Source: Chiridota heheva
Taxonomy: Eukaryota > Echinodermata > Holothuroidea > Apodida > Chiridotidae
Direction: 5' to 3'
DNA: 64,000 nt
Assembly: GCA_020152595.1 (NCBI GenBank)
Contig: JAIGNY010000703.1
Coordinates: 495,001 to 559,000, forward strand
Numbering within the stretch: position 1 is the first letter of the stretch; each line of letters opens with the position of its first letter. Below, piece after piece: positions 49,901 to 61,200 of the stretch. The notes under the pieces were generated by a model that worked only from the letters and a program-made list of their open reading frames with translations, searched no databases and was not told the DNA's origin. The position numbers and the translations under genes are program-made.

Positions 49901-50689
49901 AGTTATTTAGTTATAGTTATACTCACTACACATCTTCCCAAGTGGGTTACGAACGACCTCGGTTCGTAATTTTCAAAATGCAACATGTAAAAACCAGTTT
50001 CACTAAATCACATTATACCACAAACATAGTGCTACAAGCAAATAGCCAAATACATTCAACATCAAATTTTCTTACTTTACACCGCTCCTCTGTGCATATC
50101 ACAAAATATACACACACTACTATCTGGAAGCCATGTAGTGTTATAGTTGTGTACAAAAATACCTCATCTAATAATACTTCACACTTTTTCTATTTATCTA
50201 ATTCTCATTCCTATATACAAATCGTCGATGTTTACTCTATACTGTATTCTCTACACGATTAGATATTATATTTTATCTTGAACTATTCTTCCTTTAAATT
50301 TAACAGATTTATACAAGAAAGCTACTTAAATTACACATTTCTTGAAAGTTTCATCTATACACATTGGACAGTCTGAGTGTGTATACCATATTACATAAAA
50401 TACAATTCTACAGAACGTAGCATAACCAAGTTCATACACCATACAAATGTTGTCTTCTTATTTCTTTACCACTTCTAGTACTGAAAGAACTTGATTAGTT
50501 CTATTAAAGAGCTTCCACACAAGCTCTTTGGTTGGATCAACTGGTGTCCTTGGCTTGTGTGAAGTCATTTAACGAAAGAGCCCCTTTAAATATGATATTT
50601 GAACTCGTACATCCCTGATTTGATGATTTGAACATCATAGAGTTCTTATTTGGATCATTTATTTTCTGAAAACTGGTTTGATTATTTTA
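46976..50689. other. Intergenic DNA, no gene recognised
   Basis: Only short unconvincing frames. A GTTCAGTGGTCAAACAAGTC motif near 48608 recalls the possible MITE ends near 9942 and 16688. Confidence 0.35.
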
Positions 50690-51065
50690 TTTGGTGCAGA
50701 AATTGTTAAGATATCCGGCGGTGTAATTCTGAGCATGGAGCTATTAACTGTTAAAAGCAGGGGCAAGATAAATACCGATAATTGGTTTGGGTTCTTTTGT
50801 GTGTGTGGACTGGTGTCCTTGGCTTGTGGGGGAAAGGGGTGTTGTTTGTGTATGTGTGATGAAATTGTTAAGATATCCGGCGGTGTAAGAGGGTTACACC
50901 CCAGGGGTGTTGTTTTCGGTGAAGCTGTCGGTAAAATTGAAGACCGATTTTTGGACCGGGGGAGAGGGGGGGTGGGGTGTTTTGTATGTGTGATGTGGGG
51001 GAGGGTTACACCCCACTTTGGTGAAGCTGTCGGTAAAATTGAAGACCGATTTTTGGACCGATGAC
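50529..51065. repeat. Locally duplicated segments
   Basis: GAAATTGTTAAGATATCCGG occurs at about 50698 and 50860. A 40-base segment beginning GGTGAAGCTGTCGGTAAAAT occurs at about 50918 and 51020. ACTGGTGTCCTTGGCTTGTG occurs at about 50530 and 50809. The G-rich, T-rich context between them is low in complexity. A 128-codon frame across it is not convincing. Confidence 0.7.
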
Positions 51066-51399
51066 CTTTTTTAAACTATTTTTTTTTTTTTTTTTGGCTT
51101 TTTGCCCTGAAATTGGAATAGATTTTTGTCGGTATATTTTTGTCGGTAATTGGTAATTCCCACCCCCCTCTTATCGGTAAATCGGTCACCCCCTCCCCTC
51201 CCCAATCAAAAGGGTCTAATGACGCCGCTGGAACTTAATAGCTCCATGTTCTGAGCGAATGTCAAAATCTTGCCAACCCATCAGCGTAAACTCCTCCACT
51301 TGAAACTATTTCGATAAACAACAAAATCGTGCGGTTTTGCCATTTTCGTTAAACAGTGCAATATACGCGCAGAAGTCAGGAGTATCATGGAGTTTTCGG

Positions 51400-51965
51400 T
51401 TAATAGCTCCATGGGACTATATTTCCATGGATTTTTATTTGTTCATATATGATAGAGACAAAAGTTAGAAACAAAGGGGTGAAAAAACCGTGTTGATACC
51501 TTATTCCATTTAGAAGTTACACAATTTTAAAGTATTTTTAAATTTGGACAAAAGTGACTGATTGGCAACATCTGTGATGTACTAAAGATAATTTCAACAA
51601 AATGTCTTTTGTATTTCTTTAAAAACAACCTGGGTTTTTTTTCTTCTTATTGTAAATGTGATGTACACCAAGAAATAAACATAATGTTTTCTTGTAAATT
51701 GTATATTCCACCCTATTTCTATAATGAACCAAAAAAGTTGTTTGATATTGTCAAAAAGTGTAATTAAATTGATAAGAAATACATAAGAACTGTGCTGGAA
51801 TTGCCTTGATGACATTACCAAGCTGGAGAACATATAATGTACGAGGTTTTTTTAAGAACATTTTTCTACTCTTTGAATTGTCATAACTTCTGAACGGAAT
51901 AAGATTATAGTTCTCTATCATATATGAAACAATGGAAATCCATGGGAATATTCCTTTAATATTTC
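51400..51965. mobile_element. Palindromic element (foldback MITE)
   Basis: The left part, TAATAGCTCCATGGGA, TTTCCATGGATTT and TTCATATATGATAGAGA (51401-51457), is mirrored by TCTCTATCATATATGAA and GAAATCCATGGGAA near 51912-51950. Complementarity continues inward through CTTATTCC..TAGAAGTTA (51501) and its partner near 51890. The arms total about 100 bases with mismatches. The right end phrase also occurs near 37.24 kb. Confidence 0.7.
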
Positions 51966-54069
51966 CATGCTTACGTACGTACGTAGGCAAACACGTGCGG
52001 AATGCATTTCCCCAAGATTATAGGCAATAGAACTTTTCAAATCTAAACGGTAATTTCCGGATAACTAATTTAATCAATAATGGACTGGAGGAATCTTATT
52101 GACCAAAAATATACTGGAGGAATCTTGGCCGTCTGCACAATTCACGCACGGTATGGAACCAAGCGTATGAAAAAATGTTTTCAAGCGCACGTATCATATG
52201 TGCGTTATACATGAAGGAAATACGCGCGCGTATTGCTGCTTACAATTTTTTCCTCAAACCTGCACCTGATTAGTTGGGAAACAAAGGAAAAGTTTCCGCA
52301 GCATTTGATTTGTCGAAGTACAGAAGAAATCACGTTTGGCTAGAAGTTACGTGATATTCAGTCACATAAACTCATGCTTTTTTAAATATGACTCAATATC
52401 ATTATACTTTGGTTATTTATGATAATAACAAGAGCATGTACGTTACAAAAAAAAAATTGTGTCCAAAACTCCAAAGACATTACACATGTTCGTTGTTATT
52501 CAAGTGAAAACTCCCCACGTGTTGTCGTTAAATAGGGAGGAAGGTTTTTGTTGGAATGTTGCTCATGATTTCTAAACTTCGGAATGATTTTACGTGAAAC
52601 ACGAAATGTAGCGTCAATTTCAGTGTTTGATGTTTCGATCCTCTAACAATTTGTTTTAATAATACAAATTTCACGTATTTCACACCTTAAGAGGGCAATT
52701 TCTTTAGAAAACAAAGTGGCGTAATTTGGAAATAAACTGGAAACTGGAAACTTTTCAGTGGCAATATGACAATGTCACATGTGGTTACTGAAATGCCACA
52801 GGCACTAAAGTTCACGACGGTATCTCCTGTCCTTTCTGAATATACCTTTAAAAGAACAATTCATCAAATTTAATTATAAGACAGGGAAATAGCAGATTTT
52901 GAGTCTACTATTTTGTCTCTTTTTTCACTATTTAGTAGTTTATGTGGCAGTCATGTACAACAGGTTGCAGCCAAGTAAGGTATGCGGATACATAGAAATT
53001 TTCTGTTCAGACAAAAAGGAAAAAATTATGTGTCAGCTACTTTTTAATGGTCAAAACAGCTGTTATTTAAGTGTAATTATTTTATTTTTGAGCAAAAAAA
53101 AATCTTTCAAAAAAGTTGTAAGAAAATATCAAGAACTTTAACAAATCTTTTGTTTTTCTGTTTTTCTTACCTTGGATTATCAAATTACATTGAAATGTTA
53201 TTTTTGCTTCATGGGTGGAACAACATTATATATCTTTGCAGAAAATCCAGCACCTTTCTTTTCAGAACCATTTCAGAAAGATTTAACCAGAGCCATCCAC
53301 TTTAATGCTGGCTCTAAAAAAATTGAAGGAGATACAAATCTTAGACGTACAATCATTATGTATGAAATGTTTGAATATCCTGAACTTTGGATGTAGTAAA
53401 TTGCAAAAAGATTTCATTATGAATGTCATATTATTTATTTACCTGCTAGATTGTCCCGGATATGGAGATTTTTTGGGGGAGGAGAAGACAAGGCTTCCAA
53501 GATGCTGCATTCCAGTGCATGAAAGAAGTCTTCTAGGTTTTTTGGGGGGGAATTAGAAAGCCTCCACTTGTGTTGAATATCTATTCGAAAGAAAATGAAA
53601 TTGATTTTGTTATAACCAGAACTAAAGAGTCATGTGGTTCTGGTGCAATTTTCGTTATATATGGGTGCACTAAATTTTGTATACTATCTCCATGCAGACA
53701 CAACTAAAAATATTACTGTACTAGATAACGGAACAAATTGAATAAGTAATTATTGAAATTTGCATATTTCAAGATACTTTAAGGGAGTTTTTCCATCCTT
53801 TTTGGGAAAATTCTATAATTTAAGTTATGATTTTAAAGTCACTTCTGTCAAGTATGATGTAAAACATGATTTTATCAGTGAGAAAATGTATGGTAAATTC
53901 CGCGGTTAATTTAAAAATAAAGCTTAATAGTCACATGACTTTAAAATGTGGGATGCCAAACCGTCAAATTTCAAAATCACATCTATCCTTACAACACAAC
54001 TTATTTTCTTTACTTGGCTTTGGCATTTATATACAGTTTTCACATTCGTACCACCATATTTTGTTAATT
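51966..54069. other. Intergenic DNA, no gene recognised
   Basis: No gene or named repeat could be supported. It may include the 3' flank of the Helentron that lies to the right. Confidence 0.35.
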
Positions 54070-54255
54070 CTAAGTTTCCTCCTCTGAAAGGCTTTCTTCA
54101 TGATTTGAAGTTGAACCTAATGTTATTTCTGTGGGCCTGTTTACTAAAGTTGCGTTGCACTCACTCTCAGTATAATTTGGTTTAAAATTATAGGCAATAG
54201 GTCCTGACACGGCCATAACCGTGATACTACTTTTTGACAGACTTAAAATTAACAA
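54070..54255 (-). CDS. Short unrecognised frame downstream of the Helentron
   Basis: The 61-codon frame reads GPIAYNFKPNYTESECNAT then a Ser/Glu-rich end (NHEESLSEEE). A tract of the type YxFxP followed by acidic residues is seen at the start of some transposon-carried proteins, but the fit is loose. It lies on the same strand as the Helentron and downstream of its endonuclease, so it could be an extra cargo gene fragment or chance. Confidence 0.2.
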   Translation of the reverse strand: MLILSLSKSSITVMAVSGPIAYNFKPNYTESECNATLVNRPTEITLGSTSNHEESLSEEET

Positions 54256-54559
54256 ATTAAAATCTTAATCACTTTTTCTCTCCACCTCAAATTAGCTATT
54301 ATATATACTCATCTTTATACTTATTTTGTCTGATGTTTAAAGAAATATTTCAGATTTATGAGGGAAAAAATTCTGAAATTTTAATATGAAAGTCATGTAA
54401 ATCTAAAGAAAGGGTCACGAAACTAAACAATAAGTGGACAGTCAGGGAGAATCCTGGACTTTTAGTGTAATAAGATACTGTTATATTTTACAATACAAAT
54501 AGAGAATATTAAATCCAGAATCTTACCACTCCCAATTCTTGTTTTTTTGCATTTGTTGT

Positions 54560-54910
54560 TTGCAAGTGAATGTTGATTCCATAAACTGTATGAAACTTGT
54601 TGTAACCATTGCTTATGTTGTAATTAATGTCCCCTAAAATTACAAAGAGTTTCTTGATATTTATATGAAATTCAGTTGTTGTATTTGATAGTGATTTATA
54701 TACACAACATATTGTATGTTTTCTTTCTTTGTTGTTTCAATTGTCATAGCCTCTAGCTTCTCATCTGATATTTCATGTATTCTTCTCACATTCAAATGAT
54801 CTTTTATATACTATTTCTTAAGATGTTAAACCCATTAATATTATACATGATATTTTCATCCGATTCATGTAGTCTTGATTCAGCAATTGCAATTACATCA
54901 GAAACAATAA
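54560..54910 (-). pseudogene. APE-like endonuclease remnant of the Helentron
   Basis: The reading SDVIAIAESRLHESDENIMY then INGFNILRN (54805-54900) matches the D-I-x-x-x-x-E-T/S-x-L...G-Y/F-x-x-x-R beginning of exonuclease/endonuclease/phosphatase domains. A later GDINYNISNGYNKF (about 54600-54640) supplies the G-D-x-N catalytic block. Such a domain at the C-terminal end of a Helitron protein is typical of Helentrons. The frame changes several times. Confidence 0.65.
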
Positions 54911-55109
54911 TGTTATGTATGATCAGTTTTCAAAACATTGAAATGCTTCGGTAATGATCGTATGTTCTGAAAACTAAGTAAGTATGGTGTTATCACTATA
55001 AATTGCATAAAATGGAGCGTAACATGATTTGGTTCTGTTATTGGAAATCAGTCTTGTCATTTCCTGCTCAACATCCTTTCTTTGAGACTGATTATATCTC
55101 ATTTAATTC

Positions 55110-56806
55110 TAGAATTTGCAATTCGCTGCATTCTGCTTATTGCCACATAGTGTGCATGTGCAAACAATCTGGTACCCATATGTACCAATAATTGCTAAAC
55201 AGTGTCTCCTTGTGATTTGTGGATTGTTTTGGCTGCAGATGGAAATTGCATTATGGTAACAGGAATTTTCTTTCTCAAAATTGTAAATGTGCGCTGATAG
55301 CAAAAATCGGAACCCATGTGGTATCTATCATTTCATCTGAAAAAGATCTGTATTTTTGTGTAGTCAACTTCCCCACATTACTATCATCAAACTTTACCCA
55401 CAAGACACTAAAAGATCTGTATTTCTGTCTAGTCAACTTCCCCACATTACTATCATCAAACTTTACCCACAAGACACTAACAAAGATCTGTATTTCTCTC
55501 TAGGCAAGGTCCCCATATTACTATCATAAAACTTTACCCACAAGACACTAGGGATAGCTGAATGTTTTGCATCTAGATACTGATTTTGTTTTCTTCAGAC
55601 AACACCCTGTTCCATTAGCGATACCATCTTCAACATTGATATTTGTAATAATTTCATACCGCATAGGCCTATTTACACAAACTGGTAATTTATGCAATAC
55701 TTCCATTTTGATCAAAAGAGATGTATTTCTTCAAATGATATTTTGATTCATTTGTCTGATCTCTAGAGATCATGTCTTTGGATGTAATGAAAGTCTTTTC
55801 ATTTTCTGATTTTTCATGTTCTATGATTGTGACTGTTCAGTAATTCATTAGTAGGAAACAAATGTGTTGCATTCTTGTTACATCTTACATTATTCGGTGT
55901 TATTTTACAGGCTTGAAGATCTTTAATATCACCAATTGGCTGCTTTCCTAGCCTCAACCTATTCAGTAATTCTGCAAATGGTTTGTCATCTTTTTACCTC
56001 ATTATAGTTTCCAGTTGTGTTACAGAAAACAAGTTAGTCCATAGATTTTCATAAAGTGGACCATACGCAGATCTTATAGGAAGAAAAATCCAACTATCCA
56101 TGACTGGTTTTAATTGGTATAAATCACCAACAGCAATATCTTGTACACCTCCAAATGACTTTAAATTTTGCTTAATTTCTTGCAGTCGTAGATTTATATA
56201 CATGAATTGTTTGTTTCCTACCATTGAAATTTCATCAATAAACAATACTTGCAAATTCTTATATTTTACTTGCAACGTGTTCAATTTGATATGGTTTAAT
56301 GTCTTGTAGTTGAAAGCTTTGTTTGGCTGAATAGAAAATGCACAGTGATTTGTAACCCCACCTATATGATATGCAGCTTTGCCAGTAGGAGCAGTCAAAA
56401 GTATCCTACAATCTAATGGTTTGTCACCTTCCACTGAACATAATGCTCTTATAAGTGTTTGAGGTAGTTTTATGCTTAAGACAGATTTGCCAACACCAGC
56501 CCCTCCTGTCAAAAAAGGATGTAATGGTTTCCGTTTTGTGGTTACCCATTGCATAACATGCGTACAAATTTCTTTCTGTTCTATATCTAACAAGAATAAT
56601 AATTCAAGGAAGGCTTTTTCTTCTATACAATTGGGTAGTATTATTTCTGACGGTTGTTCTGCAGAAGGAATTCCCACATTAGAAGAAATATCATGAAATA
56701 TAAATTCTGATGATGGTGATACATAATACCTCAAAATGATCACTTTCCACTGGGGCTTGCAGAGCATCTTCAGTTTCTGTTTGTTCAGTATTAAGTACAA
56801 GTTCAC
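55110..56806 (-). pseudogene. Helitron PIF1-type helicase
   Basis: The first 270 codons (55994-56806) are open. They contain the Walker A loop GGAGVGKS (56483-56506), LLTAPTGKAAYHIGG, Walker B LFIDEISMVG (56217-56243 region) and GDLYQLKPV. Further on, in changing frames, come ANGTGCCLK near 55600, a repeated LWVKFDDSNVGKLT block (55342-55550) and AKTIHKSQGDTV near 55225. A RLFAHAHYVAISRM segment closes the domain near 55150. These are the SF1B motifs I to VI of Helitron helicases. It would unwind DNA behind the nicking Rep. The C-terminal half is interrupted several times. Confidence 0.92.
55342..55550 (-). repeat. Three tandem copies of a 69-71 bp unit within the helicase
   Basis: Units start at 55342, 55411 and 55482, each with AAAGATCTGTATTT and ACTTTACCCACAAGACACTA. 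Each encodes the helicase segment WVKFDDSNVGKLT..KYRSF. The first spacing (69) keeps the frame (23 codons); the second (71) does not. Confidence 0.95.
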
Positions 56807-57319
56807 TCAGAACTTCATTATCATCTGCAGCAAGTTTGAAAATTTTATTTGAGAAAGACTTGTTCGGCTCATATTCTTGCACTTTTATTTTAATGATTTC
56901 TGATTGCATCTTTAAATGATCTTCTTATGAATCGTTATCTCCAATAATATTTATTGCTTCATTGCGCCATGAAATATGCAACATGATTCTTTCCCTACAG
57001 TAGTTTTCTTTGTTAATTGAACTGTCAGCACTTTTTGTCTACGACAACTAACAATTCTAACCCCAGAAGATAGTTCTATATTTAATTCATTGTCACTTGT
57101 GTCTGAAAAGTCTTCACATAATTGATTTGGGTCATCTTTATAATCTGTGTCATATTCATCAGTATAATTTGCGGGATATTTTACTTCAAGTTTTGATACA
57201 TAATCTACTAGACACCATTTCTCTAGTTTTTTTTTTTTTTTTGAGTATCTACTAATGCAATTGCTATACCCAACATTTGTGTCATTTGGATCCATATCCC
57301 TCAATTGGCTTTCTGATTT

Positions 57320-58170
57320 TAGCTAGAATATTCTCTCACTTTCTGGTGATGTATTGATAAACACTACAGATCGAGATGCTGTGGTAATAGGTAATTGCAA
57401 AAGAAGGTATACTGCTTCTTTTGCTGAAACGTTTATTGCATTTGAAAATGTATTTCTAATCGATCTAATTTGATTTTGCAGGTTTAAATTATCTTGACGA
57501 GCTTCTTTGCCAGCACGATCCATGAGTAAACTCAAACGTTGTTGAGATTTACTCATATATGCCACAATATACACAGCACAAGCATATGGATCAGTAATAA
57601 ATTGAATGCATTATTTGCATTATAAATGTCAAGAACATTTTTCATGTAAGGATTTACACGAATGTCTGAAGGATTTCTCTTCAAGAAGATGGTAGGTGAA
57701 TTAATGGATGATCGCAAGGCACAAATATATTGTTTTCCATCCAAAATGAGAGCTGCTAGAAACTACATGAAAACCAAATTAATTCCATTCATATCTTTGT
57801 TCACAAAATAAGTTATTTTCTTGTAATTATCGTTTTTTTGTCAATATTTGAATTATTTTTAGCTCCAATATGATTATTTGGTAAAGGTTTTAAGAGCATT
57901 GTTTTAGACATTGGTGGTTTTGGTATCCAAACCTACAAATTAGTGTTCCTCGTTTTCTGCATGTTTTGGAATGCTTGTGCTTTTGCAATTGAATCATCGG
58001 TAGAGATTCATTACAAATTTCAGAAGAGCAAGAGATGTATTGCTCTACAAAAATTAACAACTTCATCATCAGTGCTCTTGTGAATAACTGGTGCATCCTT
58101 AATCCCAAACATAATATGTGCATGTGGAGATCTACGTTGTTCAAATTCAATTCTTACAAAGGAATCAGCG
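57320..58170 (-). pseudogene. Helitron Rep (HUH endonuclease)
   Basis: This is the rolling-circle nickase. The metal-binding HUH motif is present as FEQRRSPHAHIMFG, with PHAHI encoded at 58113-58127. The tyrosine motif reads YIVAYMSKSQQRLS (57542-57571), with both tyrosines of the YxxxY pair preserved and followed by the Lys. An RRNPSDIRVNPY-like segment precedes it near 57660. Frame breaks between the HUH and Tyr motifs show that the copy is not functional. Confidence 0.88.
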
Positions 58171-58348
58171 ATTTCTCTTATAGGATGATGGTTACTCGTT
58201 AAAACTGAATTTATGAATACCTGAAAGTTATGATCAAAAAATCGTACACATCAGGATCAGATTGTATAAGTCTTGTTTTGGTAGCCCAATCCACGTCATG
58301 TACTGCTTCTGTTGTGTAAGTTTTACGATCAACTAATTTCCCTAGTGA

Positions 58349-58700
58349 TTATAACAATTCAACCCATGCACTTTGTATCAGCAGATGACAAAGAAACAAA
58401 ATATGTTGGAAACCCAACTGTCTAATCATGGCCATTAAATCTTTTTGTCTCTTCTTTAGATAAGGTGGGGAATTTCTAAGACTACGAAAAATGCGGTATC
58501 CATCATCTAATTTGACAAGTGCTTCAGTTGCATTTTCTTGCAGTAATTTGCCTGCAGTAAATGTTTTGCCTTTAGTTTTACGTCTCAAAACTATTGACAC
58601 TTTACCAGCAATTTGGTTCATTTGGGTTTTCTTCAGCTTAAAAAGAAAATTTGGAGTTGAAGTTGCTGCACGCTTATCAACACATCTAAGTTCCCACTTG
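58349..58700 (-). pseudogene. Helitron_like_N domain
   Basis: The frame holds VSIVLRRKTKGKTFTAGKL, then DDGYRIFRSLRNSPPYLKK, then DLMAMIRQLGF and, in another frame, LSSADTKC. The blocks G-Y-R-x-x-R-x-L-R-x-S-P-x-Y and A-M-I-R-Q-L-G are signatures of the domain that precedes Rep in Helitron transposases. The domain is close to complete apart from one frame change near its end. Confidence 0.88.
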
Positions 58701-59044
58701 CAAATAAAACTATAGAATACAAGTAAAGGTCTTTCTGTATTTGCTGCTCTTCTTTGACCACAATATATTGTAGGAAATGCAAGATATTCAGACTCTTTGT
58801 CATTTAATAACCCTAAGGGTTTTTGTCCTTTACAGGATCATTAAGTGAGGTGTCATTATTTCCAGAGATTTGTTCTTCATGGTCAACTTCACTAAACCTA
58901 TTAGACTCTGAACCTTCTCTCTCTTTCATCTACATCATTTTGATGTTCTTCTTCTAGATCAGAAAACTTGTCTTGTGTTTGGGATTGCAAAAAGTCACTA
59001 GGATTTTGACTTTCAATTGTCCATGCAAGTTACAGCTCCCTGGT

Positions 59045-59600
59045 TTATGCATCATTGAATTGAACACCTATTTTTTGGAAAACCGAGCCATTAGCTAAGA
59101 GCCATTGTAAGCCTTCAATAACTTTCAGCGAACGTATGTTTTCTGATAGAACAACAGAAATATAACATTTCTTACGTTTTAATTTCACTGGAATTGTTTC
59201 AATTAAAGAAAGTCGGGCCTCTAGGGAGGGCAAGCAGTGTAGGACTGATATCACATGGGACATTAACATTGACAACATTTTCTTTAATTGAAAATTGCCT
59301 CCCTCTTGGTAATTCTCTTATCTGCGCGAAAGGAATTCTAGGGAATAACATCTTTCTTCAAGATTTGTCAATTTAAGTTCAGGTGGTTTTGGTGGAAACA
59401 CAATTTTTTGCAACTAATAATTTGGGGATTTTACCATTCTTTATTTTGGTTAAACTAGTGGTGCATATCTATTCTTTTTCACCTCAGAAATATATGTATG
59501 CGTGCAACACCTTTGTAATAATTCGTTACTTGCAGAAGAAATTGAAAAGTTATTGATCATTGAAATAGAGTGCCCAAACAATGTCTGGTGACAAGAAGTA
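59045..59600 (-). pseudogene. Helentron zinc finger and DUF6570-like region
   Basis: GPVYVCTSCHQTLFGHS near 59600 gives a CxxC pair of a zinc-binding module. Then PPELKLTNLEER near 59370, a RELPRGG-type stretch near 59310 and PSLEARLSLIETIPVKLKRK near 59190 follow. They match the conserved succession E-L-x-x-L-N-x-x-E-E-R, R-E-L-P-R-G-G, and E-T-I-P-x-K-L-K-R-K known from the DUF6570 segment of Helitron proteins. The last stretch, VIEGLQWLLANG, also fits. Several small frame changes occur. Confidence 0.75.
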
Positions 59601-60129
59601 CATACATACACAGGGCCATTTTCACCATTAATTTAAACTTCAGTTTGCAAATAGTTAACAAGTGTTGATATTGATCATTTGTATCACAATCTTTTCTCTT
59701 AGGATTACCTCCTAAAATGTCAAGCGAAGAAGACAAATTCTTCGTTTTTTGTGAATTTGGAAGGCAATTTCATTGAATAAAGTCTCAGTTTTAGATACCA
59801 TAAGCATTGATCATGCTTTTAATTGACTTTCAACTTCTGCTTTCAGACAGTCGTTAGTACATTTATTTTTTGGAAAAATATTTTCAGAATCATTTTTTAC
59901 TTCTGGAACTGATTGTGTGTATTTGAATGTTGGAATATATAAAGCATTATCTAACACTTGTTTTTTTCTAAGTGTCTCAGATTTAAATTCCTAATTTAAA
60001 TCACATTCATCCTTTGAATTAGAAATCTTGTATGACATCATACAAGGTCCATCCGTAATATTGAAGTCATTAAAACCAACACTTGCAATATCATCATGTT
60101 TCTCCGTGGTGGAATATAATCTATAGCTT

Positions 60130-60899
60130 TCATTTACTGATGTGATAATTACAGAAGCAAATTAGATTTTCCCCTGAAAAATTTGAGCATGTTACCTTCA
60201 CAGGGCACACCTTAATGTTTGCAGATGGAGAAGTAATGTTCAAATGACTACATAATGTACTTAAATGATGCAGTAACACAGACATATTCGGGAATAATAA
60301 TAAAACAGCTGTTCCTTTAATGCTGGGCAACTCATTTTTAGTTCTAGAATGAGAATCAAACAGCACATATTTGCCAGACAAATCTTGAAAAACTGATATC
60401 ATGTACAACCCTAACACAATTATAACTTGTTTAGATTTCAGAAATGCTTGTTGATCTATAATGTCTAAGGGTTCAAATGCACTTTGTGGGAAATATGTAA
60501 CTGTTCCATACACACTATCAAAATACTTGACATGATAGCAAGTTGAAGCACTTCTAAATGTTTCTGGTAAATCTTCAATTCAAAAACTACCCTGACAGGT
60601 AATACTTTCTTCCTTTTTTTCAGTTATTCGACTCTTTGACGGTACAATTGGTCACCTAAAAGTAAGATTTCATCGATATCTGCTTTGACAAATAAACCTA
60701 ACTTAGAAGAGTATGCAAGCATAACAAAGATATTACATGAATAATGTCTCCCAGCAGTGTCAGTGGATTTTTTTTTATTATCTTGATGAAAGGACCCACA
60801 AACTGAATGAGTTGCTTTTAATGAAAATGCAGTTCCACATTTAAAAGATGTGAATTGATTTCTTGCATTATCCATCATGAGATAATTTTTTAAGAACAA
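60130..60899 (-). pseudogene. Helentron peptidase-like region (C76/herpes-tegument-like fold suspected)
   Basis: The 5' part (60624-60899) reads FKCGTAFSLKATHSVCGSFH, then DTAGRHYSCNIFVMLAYSS and DEILLLGDQLYR. The later part (60130-60513) reads GKYVLFDSHSRTKNELPS and GTAVLLLFP. A Cys following a conserved Gly/Gln-type block, and a later D-x-H in a FDSHSR motif, fit the Cys and Asp/His positions of a papain-like ubiquitin-directed peptidase such as the herpesvirus tegument (C76) type. I recall this arrangement in Helitron-like proteins of invertebrates. Function in the element (protein processing or deubiquitination) is inferred only. The two parts are separated by at least one frame change. 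Confidence 0.6.
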
Positions 60900-60989
60900 T
60901 TAAGTTTAAGGCAATACACACACTTGCAATTTGTAATGAAAACAGAGATCTTTCATTCTGGATTCTGCAACAATATTTCCGCCATGTCC

Positions 60990-61140
60990 TTCCCAAATAG
61001 CCTTGGGTAGGCAATAAAGCAGTGTTTCTTTCATTTCAAATGCAATTTTCTTGCAATCCCAAATAGCCTTGGGTAAGTATTCAAATAACAGTATATATCA
61101 TTCATAATTTGTCTTTCCCATACAGCCCTGAGATAGGCAT
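60990..61140. repeat. Short hairpin motif repeated near the Helentron 5' end
   Basis: TCCCAAATAGCCTTGGGTA occurs at about 60991 and 61057, and a decayed third form (TCCCATACAGCCCTGAGATA) at about 61116. CCCAA and TTGGG can pair across a 6-base loop. The spacing is about 60-67 bases. Confidence 0.7.
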
Positions 61141-61200
61141 TCACACATGTGAATCATGTTTCATTGCATTGGTTAATGTAATGCTTATTCCTCTATTGTA

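Larger units (their letters stand above)
54290..61200 (-). mobile_element. Helentron-type Helitron (rolling-circle DNA transposon), decayed
   Basis: On the minus strand the remains of one large transposase lie in order: cysteine-peptidase-like region, zinc-finger plus DUF6570-like region, Helitron N-terminal domain, HUH Rep, PIF1-type helicase and APE-like endonuclease. Rep with helicase defines Helitrons; the added endonuclease defines the Helentron branch. Between and within domains the frame is interrupted many times, so no active transposase is made. The 5' end is probably in 60900-61200, where small hairpin repeats lie. The 3' end is somewhere below 54560 and was not located: no convincing terminal hairpin plus CTRR end was seen. 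Neighbouring sequence shows no related host gene. Confidence 0.9.

Noticed and set aside
49942-50262. Open frame of 106 codons rich in Ser/Thr/His
   Set aside because: No motif, repeat or neighbour supports it; it fits chance in low-GC DNA.
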